In this document: piece after piece, positions 1-8,861 of the stretch
Layout of the letters: every line of letters begins with the position of its first letter
How positions within the stretch are numbered: the first letter of the stretch is position 1
DNA from: UBA4582 sp038106185
GTDB lineage: Bacteria > Pseudomonadota > Gammaproteobacteria > Pseudomonadales > Azotimanducaceae
Direction: 5' to 3'
Assembly (NCBI GenBank): GCA_038106185.1
Contig: JAYODE010000003.1
Span: 62,001 to 126,000, forward strand
DNA: 64,000 nt
The notes under the pieces: model-generated
Told to the model about the DNA's origin: nothing
Databases searched by the model: none
What the model saw: only the letters and a program-made list of their open reading frames with translations
Program-made: the position numbers and the translations under genes

Positions 1-2879
1 TTGTGATTAAATACCTGCTCATATAAAGCTTGAAGTGCTTGGCGCGCGCTCGTGAGAGCTTCACCATACTCCTCGACCATAGTATCTATTCGAACATTAA
101 GATCGAAAACGTTGCTCAATTCTGCATTAAAGCGATAGCACTGATTGGCGTCGAGTTCAACAATGCGGTAATCGCCTTTCGCCAGCATTTGGCTTAGCAG
201 AGGCAAGGCTTCAACCTGGTGACTCGGCAGACGATTCTTCACTAAAAAGCTTGGCAATTGCCGATCCGGGTAAAGCAGAAAGCTCTTTTGATCGTCCCGA
301 TAAAGATTGCTTTTGAATAATATATCTAATACTTCTATGGCCTCGGCAGGCGCTATCGCGCCCGAACTGAGTACTGCAACCTGGCCTTCTAACATAGGGT
401 AAAGTCTATCAACTGTTATGGCATTCGAGCGCAGTTCCAGCAAGTTATAGGCGTGATAAAGACCGTCAGGAGCCAAGTTGCTTTCGATGCTGTGATCAAT
501 TGCGGCTATAGCGTCGTCCAATAGTCCCATTATTTGGTTAAGCCCATGGGGTCGGCTGCCGCTGAACGACCCCTGGCGATAGATCACCTCTCGATAAAGA
601 CTAGCAGCACGACCAAGCTTGGCTAAACTGGAGTAACGTGACATTTCAGAGGTTTGGCCGTCACCCAGATGCTCACGAGCTGACTTGAGTGCAGCGGCTG
701 TATCCAATGACCACTGGCTTACTTCAGTAGACAAACTGATATCGTCAGGCTGCCCGCTGGCCAATTGCGAGGTTAACAACTCTTGCAAAAATCGCACGTA
801 GCGCCGCATATAATATAAGGTCACCATCGACAGTCCTTGGCCGACGAGCGCATTATTGGCATCATTCCACTCGGGACGTTGAGTGTTGAGCCAAATACCG
901 CCGTCTATGACCAGATTACCCAGCTTACTGAGCAATGGCACTAGCAGCTTCTCGAACAGGTTTACCAGATAGACCTGGCCCGTCTCATCGGCTAATAATT
1001 TACCGTCAGCACCAAATTTTTCTACCCGCAGTTCGATTTTTTTCGCCAGATCATGATCGTATACTACTGTACTCTTGGCATTCTCTAGCAGCGCATCAAA
1101 CGGTTTGATTTTATAAGGTACATTCGCGTAGCTAAATATCGCCCGTCGCAGGAGAAGATCAAGACGGTCCGGATGAAACTGTTTTGAAAGCTCTAATAAT
1201 TTTTGCAGGTAAATAATCTGGTGATCGCCCCAGTAGCCGATATAACTCCAGGGGTCATCCAGTTCCTCCACCTCCCAGTCGATTCCTTGCTTAGTCACAC
1301 GGTAGGGGTTGTAGCCATCGACTGTTGATGCATTGACGAATTTGGCGATGACGTTTTCGATAAACTCCGGATAACTAAATAGTAAGGCTTCCCAATTTTG
1401 GAATATGTCCCGCCAGTTACCCTGGTACGAAAGCAATGGGTTCTGATTTTCGTCTTTCAGTCTGATTTCGAACTCATTCCATGGACGACTGGGGTCGCCA
1501 TGACGGCGACCAAAGGTAATTGGCAGGTATTCGTAGGTCAAACGCTCAAGCTGCGGGTCACCTTGACTAAAGATCAATGCCTGTAGCTGATTTAAGTGAG
1601 TTAGCGCAGGTAGCTTTTCAAGTAACGCTTGATGAGATTGATAGACTTCAGTGTTAAATCGACGAATAGTGGCAACGAAATCTCGAGCAGCTATGTAATA
1701 CTGGTTATCGAATATACCGCCTCGCAAAATATTGTATTGAACGTTCGCATAGTGATGGACTGCGACGTTTTCTTCAGCAGTAACTTGAAATCCATCACCA
1801 GCGGCCATGATGCGCGCGAGTGCGTCGGAATCTTGTTGAATCGACTTTTCAATAGCCTCTGCGAGGGATTTAGGTTCTGCAAGTTGCTGCTGCAAACTGA
1901 CTACCTGCGTTTGGCTTTGTTCAGTGTTGGCGACTAGCTGCCAGTATTTTGATGTCTTTGGTGCTAGCAAGAGCGATGAGTTGATCAGATATGCGCCTCG
2001 AATGCCCCGCATGTGCTTTTCTTCGTCAACTTCTGCAGAGTCCCTAAAGCGCTTTACCTGTTGACTACTGAGAAGGACCTTAGGCTTGTCTAAGCCCACG
2101 CAGAAAACCGTAGTAGCCTTGAGAGATTCTCTGGGTTCCGCACGATCGGTGATAGCGGAATAAAGCGTGAAGAGGCCAAGACCGGTATGCTCGTCGAGTT
2201 CGCTCCATTTATAGGCATCTACGAGATAGCTGGTGTTAGTCTGAGAGTGGCGAGGAGTGCCCGCGGGCAGTAGGTTCTGCAGGCCGTCAAGGAGCTTAAT
2301 GGCGCAGCTTCTCTCACCAAAGTTTTCAAGTTCACATTGTCTGACGAAGCCGAAGATGTCGCTACAAACCCAGGTATAGCGAAACGCCAGCTGCAAATCA
2401 TGATTTATTTCTTCAAACAGCACCTTACTACCCGCACTATTCTTATATAGGTTGCGACTAATCTCAAATCGACTGTCATGTTCTGTATTAAAGGGTTCCC
2501 AGTCGTCACTCTGATCCTTAAATTCAACCCGCAGTAAGGTTTTACTACCCGTATGCGGCGTGCTCTCGTAGATTTTATCTACAGTGACATAAGGAAACAG
2601 CGCGGTCTCGGGAGACACTCTTCCGGCGGTCAGACCGCCGTTGGATGCGATAAAAAGCCAGTGGTCGCTATTGGATACGACATTGATAAAAAAAGTTGGA
2701 ATTTTATCGACGTTTTTTATGGCGTAATAACGCTCCCCGGCCAAGGTTAAAAATGCACCTGCGACTTTAGGCTGCGGCAGGGAGAGTGTTGTTTTGGCGC
2801 TTGCCTCGAACATACCGACGTCTGGCAGGTCAATTGACTCAGAATCACTTGGCTTTTTATCACTTGATGGTGCAGTCAT
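1..2879 (-). CDS. Large GH94-like glycoside phosphorylase-type protein, C-terminus cut by window edge
   Basis: The minus-strand frame is open from an ATG at 2879 to base 1 (959 codons) with no stop, so the gene continues outside the window. There is no signal peptide, which suggests a cytoplasmic protein. Carbohydrate-active motifs are visible: GNWRDIFQNWEAL from residue 487, YIGYWGDHQ at 546-554, and PEWNDANN with W671-N672-D673. The last resembles the WND motif around the catalytic acid of GH94 phosphorylases, in the (alpha/alpha)6-barrel clan. Related long proteins are, to my recollection, often auto-annotated as cellobiose phosphorylase. The next genes are a secreted glycosidase and a sugar symporter, which supports a role in intracellular oligosaccharide breakdown. 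The start follows a weak GAAG ribosome site. Substrate and phosphorolysis are inference; a non-phosphorolytic six-hairpin enzyme is possible. Confidence 0.6.
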   Translation of the reverse strand, partial: MTAPSSDKKPSDSESIDLPDVGMFEASAKTTLSLPQPKVAGAFLTLAGERYYAIKNVDKIPTFFINVVSNSDHWLFIASNGGLTAGRVSPETALFPYVTVDKIYESTPHTGSKTLLRVEFKDQSDDWEPFNTEHDSRFEISRNLYKNSAGSKVLFEEINHDLQLAFRYTWVCSDIFGFVRQCELENFGERSCAIKLLDGLQNLLPAGTPRHSQTNTSYLVDAYKWSELDEHTGLGLFTLYSAITDRAEPRESLKATTVFCVGLDKPKVLLSSQQVKRFRDSAEVDEEKHMRGIRGAYLINSSLLLAPKTSKYWQLVANTEQSQTQVVSLQQQLAEPKSLAEAIEKSIQQDSDALARIMAAGDGFQVTAEENVAVHHYANVQYNILRGGIFDNQYYIAARDFVATIRRFNTEVYQSHQALLEKLPALTHLNQLQALIFSQGDPQLERLTYEYLPITFGRRHGDPSRPWNEFEIRLKDENQNPLLSYQGNWRDIFQNWEALLFSYPEFIENVIAKFVNASTVDGYNPYRVTKQGIDWEVEELDDPWSYIGYWGDHQIIYLQKLLELSKQFHPDRLDLLLRRAIFSYANVPYKIKPFDALLENAKSTVVYDHDLAKKIELRVEKFGADGKLLADETGQVYLVNLFEKLLVPLLSKLGNLVIDGGIWLNTQRPEWNDANNALVGQGLSMVTLYYMRRYVRFLQELLTSQLASGQPDDISLSTEVSQWSLDTAAALKSAREHLGDGQTSEMSRYSSLAKLGRAASLYREVIYRQGSFSGSRPHGLNQIMGLLDDAIAAIDHSIESNLAPDGLYHAYNLLELRSNAITVDRLYPMLEGQVAVLSSGAIAPAEAIEVLDILFKSNLYRDDQKSFLLYPDRQLPSFLVKNRLPSHQVEALPLLSQMLAKGDYRIVELDANQCYRFNAELSNVFDLNVRIDTMVEEYGEALTSARQALQALYEQVFNH

Positions 2880-3317
2880 GGTTGTATTCTTCGTAAAACA
2901 TTAGTTCAGTATTATAAGGCGCATACAGCTCAATCAGATGGATGATTGAAGGCTTGGCGTAATTTTAGTGTTACCAAAGTTTCCCGTACTACTTTAGATC
3001 GATGGCTTTTGCGCATTGTTCTATGATGCCAGCTGACTTCATTTCGATTGCTTGTCCTCTCTCGCGGAGCTGTCCCATTAGTCGCGACTTGACGCATCAG
3101 CATGTGGCCACTAAAGAGCAGAATACGGGAGATTATCGCAAGCGCAATAAAGCTGCGGCAGGAGGGGCTTGTCGCGCGATGAAACTAATGATCGTTAACA
3201 TTACCAATGTCTAGCATCGTCGCGGATTACGATATCCGTTTTGCCGCAGCATAAGTCCTTTTAGCCGCAATTAGTATAGAAGTACTCAGCCTGGTCTGCG
3301 ACTATCGAATCCAGCTC

Positions 3318-3352
3318 GAATGTCGAAAGCTAGAATGTCGAAAGCTAGAATG
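3318..3352. repeat. 15-bp tandem repeat, about 2.3 copies
   Basis: The unit gaatgtcgaaagcta occurs twice in a row and then begins a third time before diverging. It lies in the spacer upstream of the secreted glycosidase. Confidence 0.75.
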
Positions 3353-3464
3353 TAAGTAACTGTGACATTTTCGACACAGTGATCACACCCAAAAACAACT
3401 TCGCCTTACTTAGATTTCAGTTTTTCAGTTGATCATCAAATGGCTTAGACACCGACAGCTGACT

Positions 3465-3699
3465 GAGGGTCCCACCTATTGAGGGTCCCACCTATTGAGG
3501 GTCCCACCTATTGAGGGTCCCACCTATTNNNNNNNNNNNNNNNNNNNNNNNNNNNNNNNNNNNNNNNNNNNNNNNNNNNNNNNNNNNNNNNNNNNNNNNN
3601 NNNNNNNNNNNNNNNNNNNNNNNNNNNNACCTATTGAGGGTCCCACCTATTGAGGGTCCCACCTATTGAGGGTCCCACCTATTGAGGGTCCCACCTATT
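3465..3699. repeat. 16-bp tandem array interrupted by a scaffold gap
   Basis: The unit gagggtcccacctatt is repeated perfectly on both sides of the 100-N gap at 3529-3628: four copies before it and more than four after it. The core GGGTCCC is palindromic around its central base. Identical flanks indicate that the assembly broke inside the array, so its true length is unknown. The array ends about 80 bp before the start of the secreted glycosidase. Confidence 0.95.
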
Positions 3700-3778
3700 T
3701 GGAAACCTGAGATACGCCACTATACACCAGCATATAAAGATTAATATGTTTTGACTTTACGAGGATCAACGGAAACCG

Positions 3779-5122
3779 ATGAATTTTAGAGCACCTAAGA
3801 GACACCTACTGTTGGCGGCGGCCGCCGCGGGGTTGATCTGCTCGGTTCCACAAGCTCAGCAGGAAAAAATACCAGACGACCATCAAAGTCTGACTCATTC
3901 GCCGATCAAAGTCGAAATAGTCCCTCATGAGACTGGCTATCAATTACTTCGTGGCGGCCAACCCTATGTTGTCAAAGGTGCTGGAATAGACAATCCTAAC
4001 CTGCAAAGTATCGTCGATCATGGCGGAAACTCTTTGCGCACCTGGTCAGTTGACGACGGCTCTGAACCAGCGCAAGAGCTGCTTGATAGAGCCCACTCAC
4101 TCGGGCTAACGGTATCACTAGGTCTAGAATTTTCAAGCGAGCGACATGGCTTTGACTACAATAATGTTGAGGCCGTCGCGAGGCAACTGGAAGAAGCAAA
4201 ATCAAGGGTCTTAAAATATAAAGATCACCCTGCATTACTTCTTTGGATTATAGGCAATGAGCTGAATTTTAATGCTACAAATCCCAAAGTTTATGACGCA
4301 CTGAACGAAGTTGCCAGGATGATCCATGCTCTGGATCCAAACCATCCGACAACGACGCCACTATCATTTTTTGATACGGAGGCACTGAGGCTGATCGAGG
4401 CGCGAGCTCCAGACCTTGATTTTGTTAGTTTTCAGCTCTATGCCGGATTGATCAATTTGCCAGCGGACATCAAAAAGATAGCGTATCGGAAACCCTATTT
4501 CGTGACTGAATGGGGTCCTGTCGGGCATTGGGAAGTAGCGAAAACGTCCTGGGGAGCACCCATTGAAAACACGAGTAGCGAAAAAGCCAGTAGCTACATG
4601 AATAGCTATCTTCAAGTCCTGCAACCCTATGTGGGTCAAGGTGTCGGCAACTATGTTTTCTTATGGGGACAGAAGCAAGAGAAAACGCCCACCTGGTACG
4701 GCATGTATCTGGAAAGTGGCGAAGAGACGGCTGCCGTTGACGTTATGCATTACATCTGGACCGGCAACTGGCCAGATAATCGTGCACCTGAGGTGGGCCC
4801 AATACGCCTCAACGGGAAAACCGCTGAGGCTAACGTATCTCTCCAGCGCGGGCAGCGCTACAGTGCGACGATCGAAGTTGTTGACCCCGATAAGGACCCC
4901 CTAACCTATAAATGGGAGCTGCGGGCAGAGAGTTCAGCGACACAAGTCGGAGGCGATTATGAAGAGAGGCCGATGACTATCGCCGGATTGATAGATGACC
5001 CTACGAAAGCCAGCATAGTACTGACACCCCCCGAAGCAGAGGGCGCCTATCGCCTGTTTGTTTACGTGTACGACGGCCAGAATCATGCGGGTCATGCCAA
5101 CATTCCGTTTTATGTTCGCTAG
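3779..5122 (+). CDS. Secreted clan GH-A glycoside hydrolase with C-terminal Ig-like domain
   Basis: 447 residues. The N-terminus has a basic start, a hydrophobic Ala/Leu stretch and a likely signal peptidase I site near AQA-Q at about residues 26-28; no proper lipobox is present. Residues 60-340 look like a TIM barrel of the GH2/GH5 type, with probable acid/base Glu161 in IIGNELN and nucleophile Glu244 in FVTEWGP. Residues about 345-447 look like a cadherin/Ig-type beta domain (DPDKDPLTYKWE). The protein probably cuts a glycan in the periplasm or outside the cell, and the convergent symporter gene would import the products. The family and catalytic pair are well supported; the substrate is unknown, with a beta-glucan the best guess. 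Confidence 0.8.
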   Translation: MNFRAPKRHLLLAAAAAGLICSVPQAQQEKIPDDHQSLTHSPIKVEIVPHETGYQLLRGGQPYVVKGAGIDNPNLQSIVDHGGNSLRTWSVDDGSEPAQELLDRAHSLGLTVSLGLEFSSERHGFDYNNVEAVARQLEEAKSRVLKYKDHPALLLWIIGNELNFNATNPKVYDALNEVARMIHALDPNHPTTTPLSFFDTEALRLIEARAPDLDFVSFQLYAGLINLPADIKKIAYRKPYFVTEWGPVGHWEVAKTSWGAPIENTSSEKASSYMNSYLQVLQPYVGQGVGNYVFLWGQKQEKTPTWYGMYLESGEETAAVDVMHYIWTGNWPDNRAPEVGPIRLNGKTAEANVSLQRGQRYSATIEVVDPDKDPLTYKWELRAESSATQVGGDYEERPMTIAGLIDDPTKASIVLTPPEAEGAYRLFVYVYDGQNHAGHANIPFYVR

Positions 5123-5170
5123 ATTTGGTCTCTGCAGGGGTTCTTATAACCGGGGTGTTTGCGTCTTAAC

Positions 5171-6703
5171 CTACCCGAGCTTACCACGCCTTTCCTCCAG
5201 TGCTCTTCGCACTTGATGCGCTTTCTCCTCCGTAATTGGGTAGCTTGTTATTGCCCATATCGCGGCTAGTGAAGCAACGACAGGAACGCTGATGTCGAAT
5301 ATTCGCATCCACAGGAGTGTACTAGCAGCTTGTCCCCCACCCAGCGCAACATCGAATCCAGTTGCGTTTAGCAGAAACCCACCGCTCGCTATCGCCACGG
5401 CCATGCCAAGCTTAACCACCCACCAATAGATCGAGCCAAACATCCCTTCCCGACGCTGCCCGGTCTGCAGCTCGTCCACATCGCAGACATCGGCAATCAT
5501 TGCGCTCATTAACGTAAAAAGCCCGCCCAAGCCAAAAGCAATAAAAGGCGCTGGCAGGAGTAAAAGTAATGGTTGATCTGGGGAGTAACAGAACCACTTT
5601 AGGCAGTAACCAAACACAGAAATGCCCGTAGCAACGAAAAAAGCTCGACGCTTACCGATTCGAGTCGATAGCTGTGTAATCACAAAAATCACGCAAAAGG
5701 TTGATATAGCAGAAACGGTGCCGACCCAGCCGGCGTACTCAGCTCCCTGCGATTGATCACCGGCAAAAACGTAGTAAATGATGACATAGAATTGAAATGA
5801 GGATACCAGCATAAAGCCGTTGAACACCAAGAATGTCGCTGCACATAATTTTAGAAACGGTGAAAATTTCAGGGTGGCACCGAAACCTGCAAAAAAATCT
5901 TTTACGCCGGCACGCGGCATTTCTTGAGTCGAGCTGCCATCAGCGGTGCTATTGCGTTGCGCTGTTATCCGGTTATCGGCAGCATCATTGAAGCGTTCTT
6001 TGAGAAAAATAGCGGGTAAAATTCCGATGCAGATGGTGAAAATACCGATGACAATCGCCAGCCATTTAGCGCCTATCATAATATCCTCGAATAAGAGATC
6101 GTATTGCATGATCCATAGAAACCAAGGTGAAACGAGATAAGCCAATTGGCCCATAAAGTTTTGGACCCCCATCAAGCGAGTACGCTCATGGTAGTCGGGG
6201 GTAAGCTCGTAACCCAGCGCGACCCATGGAGTCGCGAAGACCGTATAGGCTAAATAGAAAATAAATGAACCAACCAGGAAAAACCAAAAATAATAACTTT
6301 CACTCTTTCCTACGGGTAATTGCCAAAGAAGCATGAAAACCAGGCCTGCAGCAATAGCGCCACAAAATATATAAGGTTTGCGCCGCCCCCACCTGGACTT
6401 TGTATGGTCGGATATGTAGCCCATCAATGGGTCTGTCAGCGCATCTGTTAACCGTGGTAAAGCGCCCAACAAACCGACGAGTGCGGGATTCATTCCCAGG
6501 CCAAGATTCAGCACTATGGTCATACCGCCAATGGCGGCTGCCAGCAGGTTGTTGACAAAGCCTCCCAGCCCATAAATTAACTTTTGAGCTAAAGATATTC
6601 TATCTTGCGCAGCCGTTTCATAATGCGCTGAAGAGCTCAGACTCACAGGTACATCGCTCTTGTTAGTTTCAGCGGCTGTTTGATTCTCGGCAAAATCCAT
6701 CAT
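5171..6703 (-). CDS. GPH-family (MelB-like) sugar:cation symporter
   Basis: 510 residues, the usual size for glycoside-pentoside-hexuronide:cation symporters, with about 12 hydrophobic segments. The family signature is clear at residues 87-109: DALTDPLMGYISDHT followed by SRWGRRKP, with Asp87 and Asp91 matching the cation-site aspartates of MelB. The protein should import a sugar or oligosaccharide with Na+ or H+ across the inner membrane. It is convergent with the secreted glycosidase. Two ATG codons open the frame (6703 and 6700). The region just upstream is a 12-bp tandem array carrying a repeated AAAGAG Shine-Dalgarno-like core, with the last copy touching the start codon. Confidence 0.88.
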   Translation of the reverse strand: MMDFAENQTAAETNKSDVPVSLSSSAHYETAAQDRISLAQKLIYGLGGFVNNLLAAAIGGMTIVLNLGLGMNPALVGLLGALPRLTDALTDPLMGYISDHTKSRWGRRKPYIFCGAIAAGLVFMLLWQLPVGKSESYYFWFFLVGSFIFYLAYTVFATPWVALGYELTPDYHERTRLMGVQNFMGQLAYLVSPWFLWIMQYDLLFEDIMIGAKWLAIVIGIFTICIGILPAIFLKERFNDAADNRITAQRNSTADGSSTQEMPRAGVKDFFAGFGATLKFSPFLKLCAATFLVFNGFMLVSSFQFYVIIYYVFAGDQSQGAEYAGWVGTVSAISTFCVIFVITQLSTRIGKRRAFFVATGISVFGYCLKWFCYSPDQPLLLLLPAPFIAFGLGGLFTLMSAMIADVCDVDELQTGQRREGMFGSIYWWVVKLGMAVAIASGGFLLNATGFDVALGGGQAASTLLWMRIFDISVPVVASLAAIWAITSYPITEEKAHQVRRALEERRGKLG

Positions 6704-6775
6704 TATTCTCTTTGTTATTCTCTTTGTTATTCTCTTTGTTATTCTCTTTGTTATTCTCTTTGTTGTTTTCTTTGT
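6704..6775 (-). repeat. 12-bp tandem array forming the 5' leader of the symporter gene
   Basis: Five perfect copies of tattctctttgt (plus-strand reading) and one degenerate copy run up to the symporter start codon. On the coding strand each copy reads ACAAAGAGAATA, so every unit supplies an AAAGAG ribosome-site-like core. The unit is a multiple of three and keeps the leader open in the gene's frame, but contains no start codon. Confidence 0.95.
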
Positions 6776-7909
6776 TAATTTTTATTTTAGGCATGCCGGA
6801 TAACATGACATACCTTTTTTTAAAAGGAGAAGTGACAATTCAATACTTTTCTGCCTATTAACCCAGACAAGACTTGCTCCCAAAACAGCGCTTGCCTTGA
6901 TGAAGTCATAAAAACTGTTGGTTATTAAAAGTTCAAAAACACGAGCTAGCTTACGCCCTACACTTTGCACAGCTGCCGAGTACATTGCAAACATTGACTG
7001 AGTGTTTTTAACGAAATTGTCAGGGTGCCTCATACTAAACAGAGATCTTCCTGGCGCCTCACCAGCATCGGCCTGCTACCATCTCTGAGCTCTGGCAAAC
7101 TAAAGTGCGACAAATCTATTAAGCAAGACTGGCAAGCGGTACCGCGCTTCTGTCACTTCCTGATCGATGTCATCGCTGTTGGCAGTAGTATTGATATCCA
7201 ACGAGCATCGCGTTGCTCGTTAGCAAAAAGGTCCACCACTGAACACCATTCTGTCGGCTTAATCTCTACGATCGCACCGGCGCACATGGCAGCATCGCGA
7301 AATCAGTGCATACTGCCTATCGCAGACTGTGGAATCACCGAACATTTTTTACGGATAAATATCTGCAAAAGGTCGTATGCATGCTTTTTTACTATGTGTC
7401 CTACAAAACTATGTNNNNNNNNNNNNNNNNNNNNNNNNNNNNNNNNNNNNNNNNNNNNNNNNNNNNNNNNNNNNNNNNNNNNNNNNNNNNNNNNNNNNNN
7501 NNNNNNNNNNNNNNACTATGTGTCCTACAAAACTATGTATCCTACAAAGCTATGTATCCTACAAAGCTGACTACCAGTGAATTGTCGCGCAGTTATACTG
7601 CAAAAATAAGACTGGTCGTTAGACAAGTACTTAATGCTCAATGGCTTAACTGTTCTTTTTTCAAGCTGTCTCTTAATAATTAATGATCAATAACAAGTCG
7701 ATTTTTGATCAACTTAAACGACTCATGTCCGGCCGACTAGCGAACTGAAGAAAGCGAAATTGAACAGCGTTTTTTGACCAACAGTCTTACCAATATCAAC
7801 TTGCGAGAAGAGGCATTCAGCGGCGGTAAACACCTGAGACGCGAAGGCTCTGGCCTTCCTATTGGAAACCCAATCAACAACCAGAAAGCGCGGGATGGGG
7901 GGAGCCAAA
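6776..7909. other. 1.1-kb spacer without a convincing gene
   Basis: This stretch separates the sugar cluster from the pseudo-receiver regulator. It contains a 17-bp tandem array with a scaffold gap (7415-7514) and a hairpin with 8-bp arms at 7200-7207 and 7214-7221. Two reading frames (83 codons on minus at 6782-7033 and a gap-spanning plus frame from 7025) show no ribosome site or family match. A lost regulator gene for the sugar cluster would fit here, but no remnant was recognised. Confidence 0.55.
7391..7566. repeat. 17-bp tandem array interrupted by a scaffold gap
   Basis: Units of the form ctatgtatcctacaaag (first copies gtgtcc and aaaa variants) lie at 7516, 7533 and 7550. The same motif stands before the 100-N gap at 7415-7514. 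The array continues through the gap, so its length is unknown. Confidence 0.9.
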
Positions 7910-8839
7910 TTGAATATTGTTGTGACCGATGCTGATACAGACTTTCGAAGACAGTTAAAAGCCGTACTTGAATTCGATGGCCACCGGGTTACAGAAGCCG
8001 CAAATGGTGCCCATACCATGGCTCAGATTCGAGCCCACAGGCCAAGCCTGATTATCGCCGCAGCTGACCTGCCAGATATGACGGGCGACCAACTGTTTGA
8101 GCGGGTGAAAGAGCTCGACGTCGACTTTCAGGTCATTGCGTTTATTTTTTTGAGTCCTGATATCGGGGAGAGCCACGCTATCGCTCGACTCAACCGCGGC
8201 GCTGACGGGGTGTTTGTCAAACCTGTCAATTTGACTCTTTTGCTTGCCCATGCCAATGCCTGTTTATTGAACGCAGATAGGCATGCCAAGTTCATCGAAG
8301 CAAAACTGGAACGGCTTACCCACCTGCTGGTTGTTGATAAACCATATTCCTTTGATTACAAGCTACCCATCAGCGAAAACCTGAATCACTACCTCGATAA
8401 TCTCCAAAGGTCGATCAAGAAACTCCCATCTGAACGCAGAAGTCATCACCACAGAGCCAACGCTAAGCCGCCACTGACTGAAGACTCGCGCTCTAGCCTC
8501 GCGTATATTCGATTTTGCCTTGATCAGCTGAATCGTCAACGGGCGCTGGTCTCCACATTGAACGCTGAGGCGCTGACCTGGTGGCTTATATTCACGGTCG
8601 CTGAATCTCAGTATGCAGGAAAAACCTTATTTGTTTCTGACCTGTATTTCAGCACACCATCAGCTAAAACCACGATCGTCTCACGCATCAATCAACTGAT
8701 TGAAAAAGCCATTTTGGCTAAACGCAGTCACCCCACCGACGGGCGTCGCCAACAGATAATTCTCGGCGAGACTTTCGAGGCAACCTTTAGCAGGCACGTC
8801 GGCGAAAGCCTTGATCTCCTCGGCGGGGTAATGTCATAA
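7910..8839 (+). CDS. Pseudo-receiver / winged-helix regulator
   Basis: 309 residues from a TTG start at 7910, chosen because GGGGGGAG lies five bases upstream and the protein then begins MNIVVTDAD, like a receiver domain. An ATG at 7895 and a TTG at 7862 are alternatives. Residues 1-125 are receiver-like: acidic D7/D9, a Ser after strand 4 (FLSPD) and a conserved Lys-Pro (VFVKP). At the phospho-acceptor position, four residues before P55 in AAADLPDMTG, there is Ala51 instead of Asp. The C-terminal 100 residues look like a MarR-type winged helix (LYFSTPSAKTTIVSRI, then a basic wing with DGRRQQ). It is probably a DNA-binding regulator not controlled by ordinary Asp phosphorylation. No partner kinase is adjacent. 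Confidence 0.7.
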   Translation: MNIVVTDADTDFRRQLKAVLEFDGHRVTEAANGAHTMAQIRAHRPSLIIAAADLPDMTGDQLFERVKELDVDFQVIAFIFLSPDIGESHAIARLNRGADGVFVKPVNLTLLLAHANACLLNADRHAKFIEAKLERLTHLLVVDKPYSFDYKLPISENLNHYLDNLQRSIKKLPSERRSHHHRANAKPPLTEDSRSSLAYIRFCLDQLNRQRALVSTLNAEALTWWLIFTVAESQYAGKTLFVSDLYFSTPSAKTTIVSRINQLIEKAILAKRSHPTDGRRQQIILGETFEATFSRHVGESLDLLGGVMS

Positions 8840-8861
8840 AGCCTGTCACATTCAGCTGAGA

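Larger units (their letters stand above)
2880..3778. other. 900-bp divergent spacer between the GH94-like gene and the secreted glycosidase
   Basis: No convincing gene. The spacer holds a partial 15-bp repeat near 3318, a 16-bp tandem array from 3465 to 3699 and a 100-N scaffold gap at 3529-3628. It must contain promoters for both divergent sugar genes, but no strong -35/-10 pair was recognised. A 70-codon reading frame at 3002-3214 has no ribosome site and no family resemblance. Confidence 0.6.

Noticed and set aside
3002..3214. A 70-codon gene upstream of the secreted glycosidase
   Set aside because: No ribosome site or similarity; lies in a divergent spacer.
3465..3699. A CRISPR array at one of the regular repeat blocks
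   Set aside because: Units are directly adjacent with no unique spacers between them, and no cas genes are present. The same holds for all other arrays in the window.
3779..3880. Lipoprotein signal on the glycosidase (LIC motif)
   Set aside because: The residue before Cys is Ile, not Gly/Ala/Ser, so signal peptidase I cleavage near AQA is more likely.
6782..7033. An 83-residue protein on the minus strand
   Set aside because: No ribosome site and no recognised family; kept as unproven.
7025..7570. A protein on the plus strand running into the 7.4-kb gap
   Set aside because: It depends on reading through 100 N and the 17-bp repeats; composition is not protein-like.
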